From NCBI GenBank assembly GCA_015179025.1, contig WHUX01000015.1, positions 62,001 to 126,000 on the forward strand: a DNA stretch of 64,000 bases, in the 5' to 3' direction. The notes beneath the pieces are model-generated. The model saw only the letters and a list, made by a program, of their open reading frames with translations, had not been told where the DNA came from and did no database searches. A program made the translations under genes and the position numbers. Shown here in pieces: positions 52,474-64,000 of this stretch (position 1 is its first letter; each line of letters opens with the position of its first letter). The stretch is from Terfezia claveryi (Eukaryota; Ascomycota; Pezizomycetes; Pezizales; Pezizaceae).

Positions 52474-55400
52474 ATGATACCCTCAGATCGACACACTATT
52501 TCCACTACAACCCCAACTACAACTGCGGCTACGGCTACGGCTACGGCTACAACTCTGGCGAAGAGAGATTCTACAGACAATAACAATCAGACGCACGGTT
52601 TATCGCAGCACGGAAACGAGTTTGTCAGTTTACTCAAGGGGACTACAGGTACTAGTGCCAGCAACAAGGTGAATAAGGGGAGAAGAGGATCGTTCTCGCC
52701 TGCGTCCTTTAGTAGTGCTGCGTCATCGTCGATTGAGGATCTTTTTGCGGCACTGAAGCAGCACGAAAGGCGTCAGCAAGAGAAGCAGAAACAGAAACAG
52801 AATCAAAATCAAAATCAGAAACAACGCCACATTCAGACCCAGATCCAGCAGAAAGCGAATTCAACTATGAGTGAGGCTTCAGCAAAAGTAGATTCACCCC
52901 GGGCATCACCAGTAGCTCACACGACACCACCGCAGCAGGCGACAGAGAACAATGCAAAGCCTGGGGCGAGCGGAAATTATACTAGCGTTACCCCTGGTCC
53001 GCTGGGTGAAATTACTACAGACTCTTCATCGGCATCTTCCGATGATGCTACGACGGAAGAAGAAGAGGTTAGATTGTTCAGGAGGTTGGAGACCAAGAGA
53101 CGAGAGATCGACGAGGAGATTGAGGCTTTTAGGTTTACTAAGGAGGAGGAGTATGCCGAGTACGAACAGCGTTTGCGGGAGCGGTGGAGGAGGAAGAAGG
53201 AGAAGAGGGATAAGACAAAGAAACCGGAGGCTACTGCTGCTGCTAATGGGGAGCAGGAGGCTCGTGATATGGAGGTGAAACATAGCGGTTCGACTTTACC
53301 TTCTTCCTCGACGCAGAATAGTTCTCAGTCTAGATCGGGTATACTGAAGGAGCAGTCACACTTTGACGAGGAGTTGCCCTTTGCGATTTCGAGTCCAGCG
53401 GCGCTGATGGCGCTCAACGAACAACATTCTGCTGCTGCTACTGCTGATCCGCTGACTTCGGAGGTTACCCTACCACAAACACCGACACCACGGGCACAGA
53501 CTTCCGAGACATCTGACCCTCCAGAAGTGGAAGGTAGCAAAGAAAAAGAGGTCAAGGAGGAGAAAGATAAAAGCCCACCATTTGAAGAGGAAATTCAACG
53601 CGCAGGGCTATTTACTCCTACGTATCTTCCTTTACTAGACGACACTTATTCCAGGGCAAGTCCTATAGCTACACCACCAAGACCGATTATCCAGGCTCGA
53701 CCACACTCGGAACCACTAGCCCAGTCTCAGAGCTATACCAGACCGGCATCGCCTGGGCCACCGTTGGCTTCGAGCCTGAAACACTCAAGTTCGTACAGCA
53801 GCGGGTTCAGCAGTGGCTCTGGTCCCCGACACTTGAAGCCAAAAAGTCCAAAGAGAGTCAGTTTCAAACTTGACGAAGCGAAGCCCGTCCCAAGTAGGAG
53901 TACCCCTCCACAAACGGTTCTTACCTTCGGAGACGACGATGATGCAAGCGAGAATCTGGACGCAGTAGGGATCGAGCAGGTGGAGACATTAGACATCAGG
54001 GGCCCGGTGGATGCTATGGGAGCCAGTCCGAGATCGACGGCGCCGTTGTTTGGAAGTAAGATGACTGGGACAACTCTGGTGCCTGAACTGCAACAGGAGC
54101 CTTCTGTGAACTCGAGTTATAGGGATAGTTTAGTTGTCCCCACGAGGATTAGCGATGGGGTGGTGGAGGTTGCTGGGGGAGGGCTGTTCCGCGACGGAGG
54201 CATCTCCCCGAGGACCGATGATCATGATTGGGAGTCGGTTGATAGAGTTGATGTTAATGGCTCTGGGTTTGGCTCTGTAGATGATGATGAAGATTTATTT
54301 GATATGGACGAGACGTTGCCGATTTCACCTTCAGATGAGGATTGCACGGGGGATCCGAATATTAGGTCACAGAGCCCGGACTTTGAGGAGGCAATCTGGA
54401 CGGGTGTCGCGGCACCGAATGATGTTATCGCTACCCCGCATGGGTTGAGAGAGGCAGCCAGCCTGCCAAAGTACAGCCCTATCAGCTCCTTTGGAAGTTT
54501 GGGAATCCAGCAGAGTCAGTTGCCGAGTACAGGAAGGAGGGGGTCGGTGCCGTTTAATTTTGAGAATTTGGAGAGGGTGGGTGCTGTGCCTGGGAGCTTA
54601 CCAGTTCGAGGTAATTGGTTGAGCTCCAGCACGAGTTTGAGTAATGGGAGTAGTGGAAATGGGAATGGGAATGGGAATGGGAGGAAGATGAATGGAGGGT
54701 TTAGGAGGAAGAGTGTGCAAAAGTATGTTGATGAGGAACCGGATGCGCCTCCCCCCCCGACGATGAAGCAGGACTGGAGCTCAAAGGGTAAGAGTATTGA
54801 GGGGGGAATGAGATTCCATTCTGAGCCGTTGTTGGAGGAGGAGGAGGAGGATGTGGTTGTGCCACCGACGACGTTTGGATCGAGTCTGCCGATGGCGATT
54901 CAGGGGAGGGAGAGAGAGCGGTTGAGGAAGGTGGCGAAGGTGGTGCATGCGGCTGTGGAGGAGGAGTTGTCTCCCGGGACGGTCAGTGCGCCAACAGGTG
55001 ATGCGGGTGATGATGATAGGGATATTCTGCATGCGGTAGAGCCGTATGGGATCTCGCCGCATATCCCGGCTCACGTGCATTGGTCACCGAGTGGTGACCA
55101 GTTGTTTGCGACGGATGAAGAGTATATTGAAAATACGTATCATCGGGCGTCAGTGTTTGATTTCGATGCTAGGGTCGAGTCTGACCCCGTTGCATCCCCC
55201 GTTCCTCCCCGCGGAGGAACTCCAGCATCACATTCACATCCCCATTCCCATCTCACCGCATCCCACCACAACACATTGAGCGCAACAGTATCGTCGCCAT
55301 CAGCCAATCGTCGTCCCCGTCCCCAACCAGCGGCGGCACCACCCCCCGCCCGAGCCTCATCCCCAACCGCACACGGAGCTCGGATAGCTCTCCCCACAGT

Positions 55401-55940
55401 GGCGGAAACAATATCGTCCCTCAAGGGGGGCCATACAACTCCAAGCAACACTCCCGCCAACAGCTTCTAAACCCGTTTACATCCCCTATGTCCGCAAGCC
55501 CGTATGCCACCCCTCTCGCGGCGCGGGTTGCGGCGGAGGCGGAGGAGAATGGTTTCGATGATGGAATTGGGAGTGTGGTGGGTGGAGTGGATGGGCGGAC
55601 GGGGCTGGATCCGAGTATACCGACTAATGAGGGGAGGAGGGGGAGTGTAGCGCTGCTACAGGGGCTTAATAATGTGAGGGCGGGTGGAGGCATGGGAGGG
55701 AGCTTTCTGGGTGGGGGGAGTATGCTAGGGGGGACTGTGGGGAAAAGGGAGAGGGGGGCGGGGAGTTTTGTGGGACATGGTGGGGTTGCTGGGATTGGGA
55801 TCGTGGGTGGGGGAAGGGGGAGAGGGGGGTTGGGGGAGGAGTTGGGTGGGGGAGGCGTCCCGCTAGAAAAGATGAGCTTTGGTATGAGGTTGGCGTTCGA
55901 GGAGCATATGGAGAAGGTGGGGAGTGTTGGGGGGAGGTAG
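52474..55940 (+). CDS. Large low-complexity protein with PP1-docking-like RVSF motif, 2 exons (inferred), about 1129 aa
   Basis: ATG at 52474. The first frame would stop at 55470, but its last 90 codons are low-complexity His/Pro/Ala, while another frame from about 55,185 to 55,940 looks more protein-like. A GTCAGT donor at 55149 and CCAG acceptor ending at 55225, with CTGAC and a pyrimidine tract between, join the frames exactly; an alternative AG at 55216 also keeps frame. Features: Thr/Ala repeats; a Gln/Lys/Asn-rich run (about 98-128); a charged coiled coil (about 194-252, RRLETKRREIDEEIEAF); SPKRVSFKLDE with RVSF at about 461-464, matching the RVxF motif that binds protein phosphatase 1; acidic and Gly-rich stretches. 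I recognise no family. The intron is an inference. Confidence 0.72.
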
Positions 55941-57437
55941 GGGGAGGTAGGGGTGCGTTTTTATCTGTATCAGTTGAAGGGCGATGCATCTTTTTTATTT
56001 TTGTTTGGGAGATACGTAAATTATTCATTTTCTACTTTACTGTTTAGTTGTGGTTATATATGTTGTGGTCGTGGTTGCAGTTGTGGCTTGTTATATTTTG
56101 AGTGTGAGACAGTGAAATAGCATGCATGCATGGGCAAAAGTTATTCTTTTTTGTTTTGTCTTTATAATGTCTAGGGCTAGCTGACTTTCTTCTGGAGTGA
56201 ATAACGTAGTGTAGTTTCTCGTAGGGGAAATGGGGGAAGGTGGGGAAAAGAGGGGGAGGGGGGAGGAGGGTGTGATTTGAGGGGGGAGGAGGGTGTGAAA
56301 GAAAGAGAAGGGAAGAGAGAGGAAGGAATGTATTTGTGTATGTAACTGTATGTATGCATGTATGTATGTATGTAAATGTATTTATGTACTGTTATGTGAT
56401 TTTTGTCCTTATCATCCCCACTTGTATATACAGTATATATATATATATGTATATAGTACCATACAGCATATATACCTCTCTACTCTACCTACCTACTTAC
56501 CTACCTACCTACCTATCTAAGTACCTTTCCCAGTTGCAGCAGAATTATAGGTTTCCTCAACTACAGGAAAGTCCTAACGAGATCCCCTTTACTATTCACC
56601 TTCTCCGTGCACATACATAAATAATACATAAAAGAGAGATAAAAGAGTTATTAGATGGATGATGGTGTATTGTATAGCTTCTAGTTGTTTAAGATTAAAG
56701 TACTTAACTAAACTATTGTTTTTATTCCACTCCCTCCGCATGCACTACCACCCACCCAGTACTCACCACTACCCCTCCCCCTCCCCCTACCTCCCCAAGC
56801 GCACAATAGAACCCCTCAGTATCAAAAACACGAAGTCAACTGCAGACACAAAACATAAAACTACAAAACATAAATCACAAGAGCTATTACTCCCCCAGCA
56901 ATTCACAGAAATAAAAAATAAAAATAAGTAGAGAAAGAGATAAGTAACACTCCCTTGGGCGCGCGCGACGCTTCATATACACACACATACAAAACAAAGC
57001 AAAACAAAACAAAACAAAAAAGACAAAAACAAAGTGGGAATTAGTATACCTCCAAAGAAAAAGAGAAGAGAAAAGAGAGAATTGAAAAAAAAAAAAAAAT
57101 CAACAAGAAAGAAATAGCTTTTCTTTATTGGCCAGACATTGGGATAAGTAAAAAGTGAATATGAGGAAAAGAGATGATAATCATAGTATAAGTAAACCCC
57201 CCCTTTTCCGAGGGGGGAAATGTGCAATGTAATATAAAAAACACGGTACTTAGCAAGAGCAATAGGGAGGAGGAAAGACACATCTAACCCAACACAAGAC
57301 ACAAGGGGAAAAAACACACACTCATATACATCAAAAGAAACCCCCTCTAAAAGTCTATTTTCCCTATTCTCGCACCTAACCACACACAAAGGGGAAAAAA
57401 AGGACATAGACTCAAAAGAAATTAAAAAAACAGTGAT
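55941..57437. other. Convergent intergenic region with microsatellites
   Basis: It lies between two converging genes. It contains TGTA-type repeats at about 56,340-56,390, a TA run near 56,430-56,450 and CTAC-type repeats at about 56,485-56,520, plus A runs near 57,088. No supported gene is present. A minus ORF at 56,973-57,407 is Phe/Leu-rich and judged to be chance. Confidence 0.6.
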
Positions 57438-59597
57438 TTAAACACCATAGGCCGGCGGGGCCTCACCCTCCCCATCCATCCTCCTCCTCTCTTCCCTCTC
57501 CCTCTCCATTTCTCTCTCCTTTTCCCTTGCCTGTAACCTAGCCACTTCTCCCGCCAGCTTCAACAACACTGCTTGCTCCAGGATACTTCCCCCACTACCA
57601 GACTGCCCCAGCATACTTGCTAGATTGAGCCACGGGTTCGGCATTTGCATATGGTGCGGGTGCGGGTCAGAGTGGGTATGGATGTGAGTATGTCTGCATC
57701 TGCAGTCACTTCTCGGCGACTGACTCGTGACACTAATCGAGGACGTAGGCGTGGCCGGAGCGGCATTAGCGGGATTATTCGACGACGAGGTGGACATCCT
57801 ATGTACTCCCGCCGAAGCCGTAGACGACACAGCAGACCTTGCCGGTATCGGACTCGAGTCTCTTCTCCTAGGACCAGACCCAGAGCTACTAGCATCGGTA
57901 CTAAGATCCCTCACCATCGGCGGTGCCGCAAGATATCCATTTCCCTGCAACGAGGCCCTGACTGAATCCGATCGTCGCACACTCCCAGCTGCACTCCCCA
58001 CGCCCCGAGCCTGGTAGTACACTTGCTCCGGCAGATCCTCCTCCTCCATAACCACTGATCCCTCTTTCGAATCATACTCATCGGAATAAATTGACGGAGC
58101 CGTCGACGCCGTTAACTCGGTCGTACTCTCTGTTGTAGACGTCCCATCAGAGGCAGAAGTAGTACCGTCCCCAGTTTTCTTCCGCAAATTCACAATCCTA
58201 TGTTTCTTTTTCCTTCCCCTCCCCAGCCTCGCTCCAGAAACACTTGCAGGGCTACTGTTCGTGCAGGCCCCAGGGACAGACATATTCGAGCTACTAGCCG
58301 ACAAGCTCGGCCGTCCATTTCCACTATGCCCACTACTCGTAACCGAAACCGCATCCCCCGCCTCATTGAATGTATACGTCGTGCCCGCTGCTGCGGCCGG
58401 AGTCCCCGGCAGATCAGTCCATCCCAGACCACCGTTACTCCACGCGGGCACCATGGACGGTGCTGCCCAAGCCCTAAACACCGCCTCTCCCACCGTCGAA
58501 CTCCCCACACTTAATGTCTTCCGCGATCTCAGCAGTGTATCCAACTGGCCCAGATTCTTCTCTGACAGCTGCTGCTGATTTTGTTCCTCAGGACTAGGTG
58601 CTAGAGGGTTAATATACGGATTAGCAATTCCCTCATCGTCCGACTCTGCCGAATATGAAGGATGTGTGGTTGGTTGTGTAGACGCATTACTTTCCGCCTC
58701 GAGCGAAGCCGCATAATCCGGATTGAACCATTTCAAACTCAGCCTGTGAATCCCCACAGGTAGCTCCTCCTGGAATAACCCCCTGACAACCCGCTCAATT
58801 TCCTTCTGTAAATAATCCTTTATGAAAGGTATACTATCAAACGTCGACGACACCCTCAATGATTCTAATGGATCATTTCGAAAAACCAATGTAATCCCCT
58901 TCGCTTTCGAAAACACGAGGATAATAAAACCCGACAATCTGATCTCCGATAATGTAATTTGTAATGGAATTGTGAGCGGGGCTGATGCAGCTAATGGACA
59001 TGGTGATGTGAATGATGGTGTTGTTGATAGATAAGTCGAGAGAGGGTTGGCCTGAGGTTTTGGGGGTTAATGCACGTCAGTTTAGTTTGCATGAAAATGA
59101 GTTAAAATATTGCGGGGGTAACAATATCATACGCAAGCCCCCACCCCACATACAAGTAAATCCAAGCCCCCATGTCTGTCTGAGAGAAGGAAAAATCCGG
59201 CGAACCAATTCCCCCGAAAAAAATCAGGAACCACCACCACAACCAAAAAATGGAGCCATACAGTAGAAACCCCATCGTACCATCGTTCATGAATTGGGAG
59301 AAATAAAGGAAAATCTCCCACACATACCTGCACCTTTGTTTTTAATGTCAATACCGCATTTCCCCCATAACTGATTTTGAATATCCCCCGGAACCTGTCC
59401 TCGGCGAGATCCCCAATCTCTAAAATCTCCAACTCGGGTGCTGTGCTTCCTAGGTTCAATTCCTCGACGTAGATGTTATCCACGATTATTGGCGGTTTCG
59501 GGGCTTTGTTGAGTGCGGTTGTTAGGAGATCCTTTGCACGGGTATAAAATTCCGAGGAACTAGTGCTGAGAGGAGTCCAGTTGAAGTTGAACGCCAT
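57438..59597 (-). CDS. mdm34: Mdm34, ERMES complex subunit, 2 exons, 627 aa
   Basis: Exon 1 is 59597-59328 (90 codons) and exon 2 is 59051-57438 (538 codons with stop). The intron 59327-59052 (276 bp) has GTATGT, a CTGAC branch and CAG, and is phase 0. Mdm34 is one of the SMP-domain proteins of the ER-mitochondria encounter structure, which tethers the two membranes, moves phospholipids and keeps mitochondrial shape. The start [11 protein letters not shown] and the run [45 protein letters not shown], then [21 protein letters not shown] form the SMP domain (residues 1 to about 200). The rest is Ser/Thr-rich and disordered, ending in a charged helix ([20 protein letters not shown]). The first intron splits the SMP domain after KTKVQ. 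Confidence 0.95.
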
Positions 59598-62259
59598 GGT
59601 TGGTGGAGGAAGGTGCTAGGTTGTCGACAAAGGACCGACCATGCACTGGCACTGGCGAGTAGGGACTGTCGGAGGGAGATGAGGTTGGGGGGGGGGGCGA
59701 ATTCCTGCTGGATTGTATATAGTTGTATCTCTCTTAAGGTATCGCTGAGAGGAGTCTGTATTGAAAGCAATGGAGGGGGGTGAATAATGACGAAAGGCAG
59801 ATGTGGAGAACGAAGTTGGTCGTCGGATGGAGACTTATTGTTCCTGCCCATGAGGTATCATCTGTGTTCGTATATTCCTCCGCTCAAGTGAATGTCGGTG
59901 GATTTTGATGTTTCCTCCGTCGGGTTATGATGCTGACTGAGATGCGTTGGAGGGTTGTAGAGTACGTACTATGTACTGTGCGTTTCGCTGGGGGTATGTC
60001 GCCTTAGCGGTGTTACAAGCAAAACAGTTGCAGTGGGGAATTGGCTGCGTGATATAGTCGCGTGCGTTCGACCACCCTGTTCCACCTCAAGGCCCACCTG
60101 AAGGCCCACTCGCTATTCCCACTCCACCACCAGCACCGGTCAAAGGAGCAGCAAGCCAGATAGTTCGATGCAGACCCAGTCCCTGGTGCGTATTGCAATC
60201 CTGGATGGTGCTGATCAAAGGAACAGCAAGCAGCCCCAACCGTGTATGTATTAATTAGTACTGCCCCGAAGCAAGTTATATATCGTTCTCGTGCTGCTGC
60301 GGCGGCGGTAGACTACGGGTATGTATTGTCTGGCGTGAACCCGGGCGAAGTGTAAAGTACTCTAATAAGATGAGCTGGATGGGATACGGGATATTGGATA
60401 TTATTGGCAGCTTTAGGCTTCCTCCCTCAGATCAGGATTCCGTACTGTCTATACGATTCGATTGGGCAGTGCAGGCGAAAAAGGAACACACCAGACGTCG
60501 ACATTGACCAGAAGAAAAGCACAGAAGCCTACCGGTGCCGGAAAATACAAATTCCCCCACGCATTTCACACGTTATCCATTGAAACATTGCAAAAATAAA
60601 ATTCCAAGCATCTCATTTCACCCCTTTTCCGGCGTCCTGCTCCATGTTCCTCTCACAATCCGTATTCCACACCCCCTCCCCCCTTGAATGATATGATATG
60701 CTCAGTCATCTCTCACTCGACGAGTCGCTGTCAATAATAATCCTGCCTTGTTCCTATATACAGTACATCTTACAACACCCCTCGTCCTCTCGTCCTCCAC
60801 GGTCTGGATTCTGTGCCAACCAGACTACCGGTACTGGATTCTCTCTTTTTTTTTCCTTCACACCCCACTCACCACCAATTACGTCGTTTCCAATCCATCC
60901 ACATCAAAATAGGATCATCCCAGCCCCAGTCAGCACCACATGTGCACCCTGGCCAGGTCGATCGCTGGGATGTTTTTTTTTGCAGCCTACTTATCGCCTT
61001 ACCTTGGACTACGACGCCAAGACATGATTGGGTCGTTAAATTGATGCTGGACGAAGTTCTAAAGTGGATGCTTGTAGAATATGGTATGTACATACAAACA
61101 ACACTGGTAAGTAACTTACTTGATATAACTGGCAGCTCGTATTTACAGATGTATTACTCGGGTCGGGTCGGGAACTCCATAAGCCGGATGACGGTCGACA
61201 AACCGACAAATATACCTCGAACGAGAAGACATGCTTATATTCCATGAATAAAAGTAGTTCTCTGATTAAGCCCTTCGACACGAGAAATGCGCTTCATATC
61301 CAGGATTTTTTGATTTTTGATTTTTTAGAAAAAAAACTCAGACCATCCTTCGGGATGCCCAGTCTCCAAGGGTCAAAAGTCCCTTGAAATAAGAAGTTTA
61401 GGATACATGGTAAGCCCCGAGTTGCTATATTTATATACATTAACTTGTCCTGCACCCACGTACCCCCAATCCCCGTAGAGAATGGAAGCATAGGATGGAT
61501 ATTATATTACCCTCAGTCACCTCGTTGTGTGGTGCATATATCCGCATGATGCTAGTCTGGTTGGCACAAGCCCCCCGCCAAAGGATGCATGTTTCCATAT
61601 ACTGTTTATGCATGCACCCCAACCATATGCTTCCCAGGTCTTAATTACAAATTATCCTTCGGATCTGAACTCCCCCATCCCCACATATAATCAGACTACC
61701 CCACATATACGGTAAATACTTGTATGTACAGTACATATGCATACCCCACTCTGTTCTCTATTCAGGCCCCCTGCATTCATGCGTGCTTAAACCACACCCC
61801 GCCTCCCCCCACCCCAGTCCAATTAACGAGCGAGATCACAACTACCAAACCCACAGAATCGATCTCCCCGATCCGATACGGTCCACCGCTCCTAAGCCCA
61901 TATTGTACTTGTACTCAGAATACCCCGATAAAAAGGAAAGAAAAAACCACCTTTTTTTTTTTTTTTTTTCCCCGCTCTCTTGAGGAACAACGTCCAATCA
62001 AGCTTTGTCGAGGTTGTGTGGGGGGCAATTTCACATCTAGAGTAAGTACTTAAGTACAGTACATTGTTACTCTACATACATAGATATGAGAAGGGGGGCG
62101 GTATTCTGAGTGAATAAGACAACTGTATAAGCAGCTATGTTTCCAACAAACCCAAGGGAGCATGAAGCAAGTATCAAAAATGTCCGCAAAATAAATAAAC
62201 CATAGCTCGACAATCTATCTGCACATGCACATCAAAACATGCCCCCATCCTTCTTCCTC
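59598..62259. other. Intergenic, no supported gene
   Basis: The mdm34 promoter lies within the first few hundred bases. Two related 20-base stretches (TCAAAGGAGCAGCAAG and TCAAAGGAACAGCAAG) lie near 60,137 and 60,217. Short ORFs elsewhere have no recognisable content. A T run lies near 61,952. Confidence 0.55.
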
Positions 62260-62730
62260 TCATTGTAAAGGGTCAGGGGTAGTAAGGAATTTTACCACCT
62301 CCTTATGGCCATTCCTCGCTTGCAGCATCGACCGCTGTTTCCTCACTATTGTTAACCTCCCCGATTTGCACCCTTTTCCAAAAATAGCTTCACAAACTCC
62401 GTATGCGTAGAGTGCTATGTATTTGTCTAGTGCCCGTAGCGTCCTCTATGTTTCCTCTCCAGCAGCAGCTTCACAATTTCTACATCTCCAATTCGGGCTG
62501 CCATGATCGAAGAGCGCCGTTGTCTCGTGTCCGATACCATTTAGTTCGGTCTAGGGCTCGCAATCTCAAGCCTTGGAGTGATCCCAAACTCTTATATTTT
62601 ATGAGCAGTTTATCCAAATTATTCAATACATTATATACATCTCACGCAAACTTGGAGATGGCTAAGATATCGCCGACTGAGTATCCGAAAGCTCACTTGA
62701 AGGCGAGCGGTGATGGGATCTGACTCAGAC
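62260..62730 (-). pseudogene. Decayed ankyrin-repeat protein with NLR-like N-terminal fragment
   Basis: On minus, starting near 62,715, FGYSVGDILAISKFA then stop then DVYNVLNN resembles the N-terminal segment common in fungal STAND (NLR-like) and ankyrin proteins (SVGDFIAV...). The stop is TGA where Trp would fit. Further along, three ankyrin-like pieces can be read in different frames: AARIGDVEIVKLLLERKH (about 62,505-62,450), EFVKLFLEKGAN (about 62,400-62,365) and ARNGHKEVVKFL (about 62,320-62,280). Frameshifts and stops separate them, and the middle of a normal gene is missing. It is a relic, not a functional gene. Family assignment of the N-terminal piece is an inference. Confidence 0.6.
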
Positions 62731-64000
62731 TATCACGTCCTCTCTATGTGTTCTCTTGCTGAGACCGATTTATTTTTGTCCTATGTATAATATCGACCTA
62801 GGTCCTTGGATCTTCAACGGAATGAATATCTGATAATTTTTGCTCTTGTTGTTGCTGTCTTGCAATCCGGGAATTTGGGAACGGGGAACGGGGAACGGGA
62901 AAACTATTATTTTTGCCTTCCTGTCTAGCTGTGCAGGTGTTGGACCATTGGTAGGCAATTGCATATTTGTACCATACAAACGAAATCCATGTCACGAGAT
63001 CACGATATTCAGTTGGTACAGCGGGGGGAGTACCTATGTACAGTACTTAGGACACCGTCGCTTAAGTAGTAGTTCTGGTAGCTACAGACCGCTCACATAT
63101 ATACTTAGAACCAGTACCTACAGCGACACTCAAAATCTGTCGGCGGCTACGTCACTCACTCCATGTACATCTCTGCAACACAACAGATGATGATGTACCT
63201 TATATGATTAACAAGGTAGGTCCGACAAGGTGGTCTCATAGTAAAATGTAAGATTCCTGTGTTTATCTCTAGCCTCACCTACTATTACTCCACCCTTGTG
63301 GAATAAAAATTTCATGTCCATGAAGTCGATATCAACCAAGGAATTTAAGAATTACCCTGAGCTCTCTCCGACATGTTTCTAAAAAGTAGTGGTGGTAGTC
63401 TGGTTGGCACTAGTGGATGAGGCTAAAATCTACCAGATGGGCGAGAGATCTAGATATACAACCCGCTCACATACCGTAAGTACCGCCAACAAGACTTCGT
63501 ACCATAGCAGCCACTTCATGTCAACTGAATATATAGATTTCTTGATATGAAATAGAAATCCTCCTCGTAATCATAATTCCGGATGCACAAGGTAATTGCT
63601 TGTTTATTTGAATTCTGGAAATTTTGTTATAGAGGCCGATTTTTCATGTGAAACTGCTTGCTGAATTAATGTACAATAGTTTGAGCGCTTTGTTATCCAA
63701 CTGGCCATAGCCATTTCACATTTCGTCATGCTTTTAAATATAAAACAAACCAAACCACATCAACAAAATTAACATAAAAAGGAAACAAAGGAGAAAAAGG
63801 ACAGAAAAAGGAGAAGATAGATAAAACCATGGTACTTTGTCTAGATAATGCTCAAGACTCCCAATTCCATCCATCCCACGACCATGGGCAATAAAAACCT
63901 ATGAGAACATAATCCAGTCAGAAAGCTAACACAGCCAACACCAGTCGGTCCTTGCTAATATTTCTGTAACATTACGGTTTTTCTCCTCCCCCAACATCTG
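62731..64000. other. No supported gene
   Basis: Only short chance ORFs are present. An A/G-rich stretch lies near 63,740-63,825, and nothing else stands out up to the window end. Confidence 0.5.

Noticed and set aside
55226..55470. End of the 998-codon frame (His/Pro/Ala-rich) as the true C-terminus
   Set aside because: The alternative frame joined by a GTCAGT...CCAG intron continues for 240 codons with better protein character; kept as inference.
56973..57407. Minus-strand Phe/Leu-rich ORF between the convergent genes
   Set aside because: Driven by A/T runs; overlaps the probable 3' end of mdm34.
60698..61281. Overlapping ORFs on both strands after mdm34
   Set aside because: No domain, and competing frames of similar length indicate chance.

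Overview
The window looks like a filamentous ascomycete (Pezizomycotina-type) contig. The protein-coding genes have short introns (53-77 bp, with one of 276 bp), GT-AG borders and CTAAC/CTGAC-like branch sites. Three proteins are recognisable fungal housekeeping proteins: a sorting nexin of the Snx41/Atg20 type, a Ubp12-type ubiquitin hydrolase and the ERMES subunit Mdm34. The transposons carry mutations of the kind left by repeat-induced point mutation (RIP): nearly all broken codons are C:G to T:A transitions, mostly in CpA context. I cannot name the species.

Layout. 1-4.7 kb: a decayed Ty1/copia retrotransposon, cut by the window start, with its 3' LTR. 4.7-6.2 kb: two divergent ORFs of unknown family. 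6.2-8.3 kb: repeats, including a compound minisatellite. 8.3-11.8 kb: a 3'-truncated Ty3/gypsy chromovirus on the minus strand. 11.8-19.0 kb: AT-rich DNA holding a head-to-head pair of LTR-like repeats and a heavily mutated gypsy relic. 19.0-25.3 kb: a complete but inactivated gypsy chromovirus with two 563-bp LTRs and a perfect 5-bp target duplication. 25.9-27.7 kb: a dead DDE_Tnp_4 (Harbinger/ISL2EU-like) DNA transposon. 29.0-33.3 kb: a 4.4-kb GC-richer unit with terminal inverted repeats made of palindromes, filled with minisatellites and a 0.5-kb inner inverted repeat; no transposase was recognised. 34.3-64 kb: a gene-bearing compartment.

Genes. In the right half I support: a doubtful 124-aa ORF; a small membrane protein with a Cys cluster; a 547-aa orphan; snx41 (4 exons, 645 aa); a ubp12-like gene (4 exons, about 1606 aa); a low-complexity protein of about 1129 aa with a PP1-docking-like RVSF motif (2 exons, inferred); mdm34 (minus strand, 2 exons, 627 aa); and a decayed ankyrin / NLR-like fragment near 62.5 kb. 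These are independently transcribed genes and not an operon. Snx41 (endosome and autophagy membranes), Ubp12 (deubiquitination) and Mdm34 (ER-mitochondria tether) have no evident joint pathway.

The most unusual items are the 28,961-33,334 palindromic-TIR unit, the compound 12-bp/24-bp minisatellite that recurs in the same internal order but inverted 22 kb away, and the divergent unknown ORF pair at 4.7-6.2 kb. All coordinates, splice sites and repeat comparisons were read by eye, without searches.
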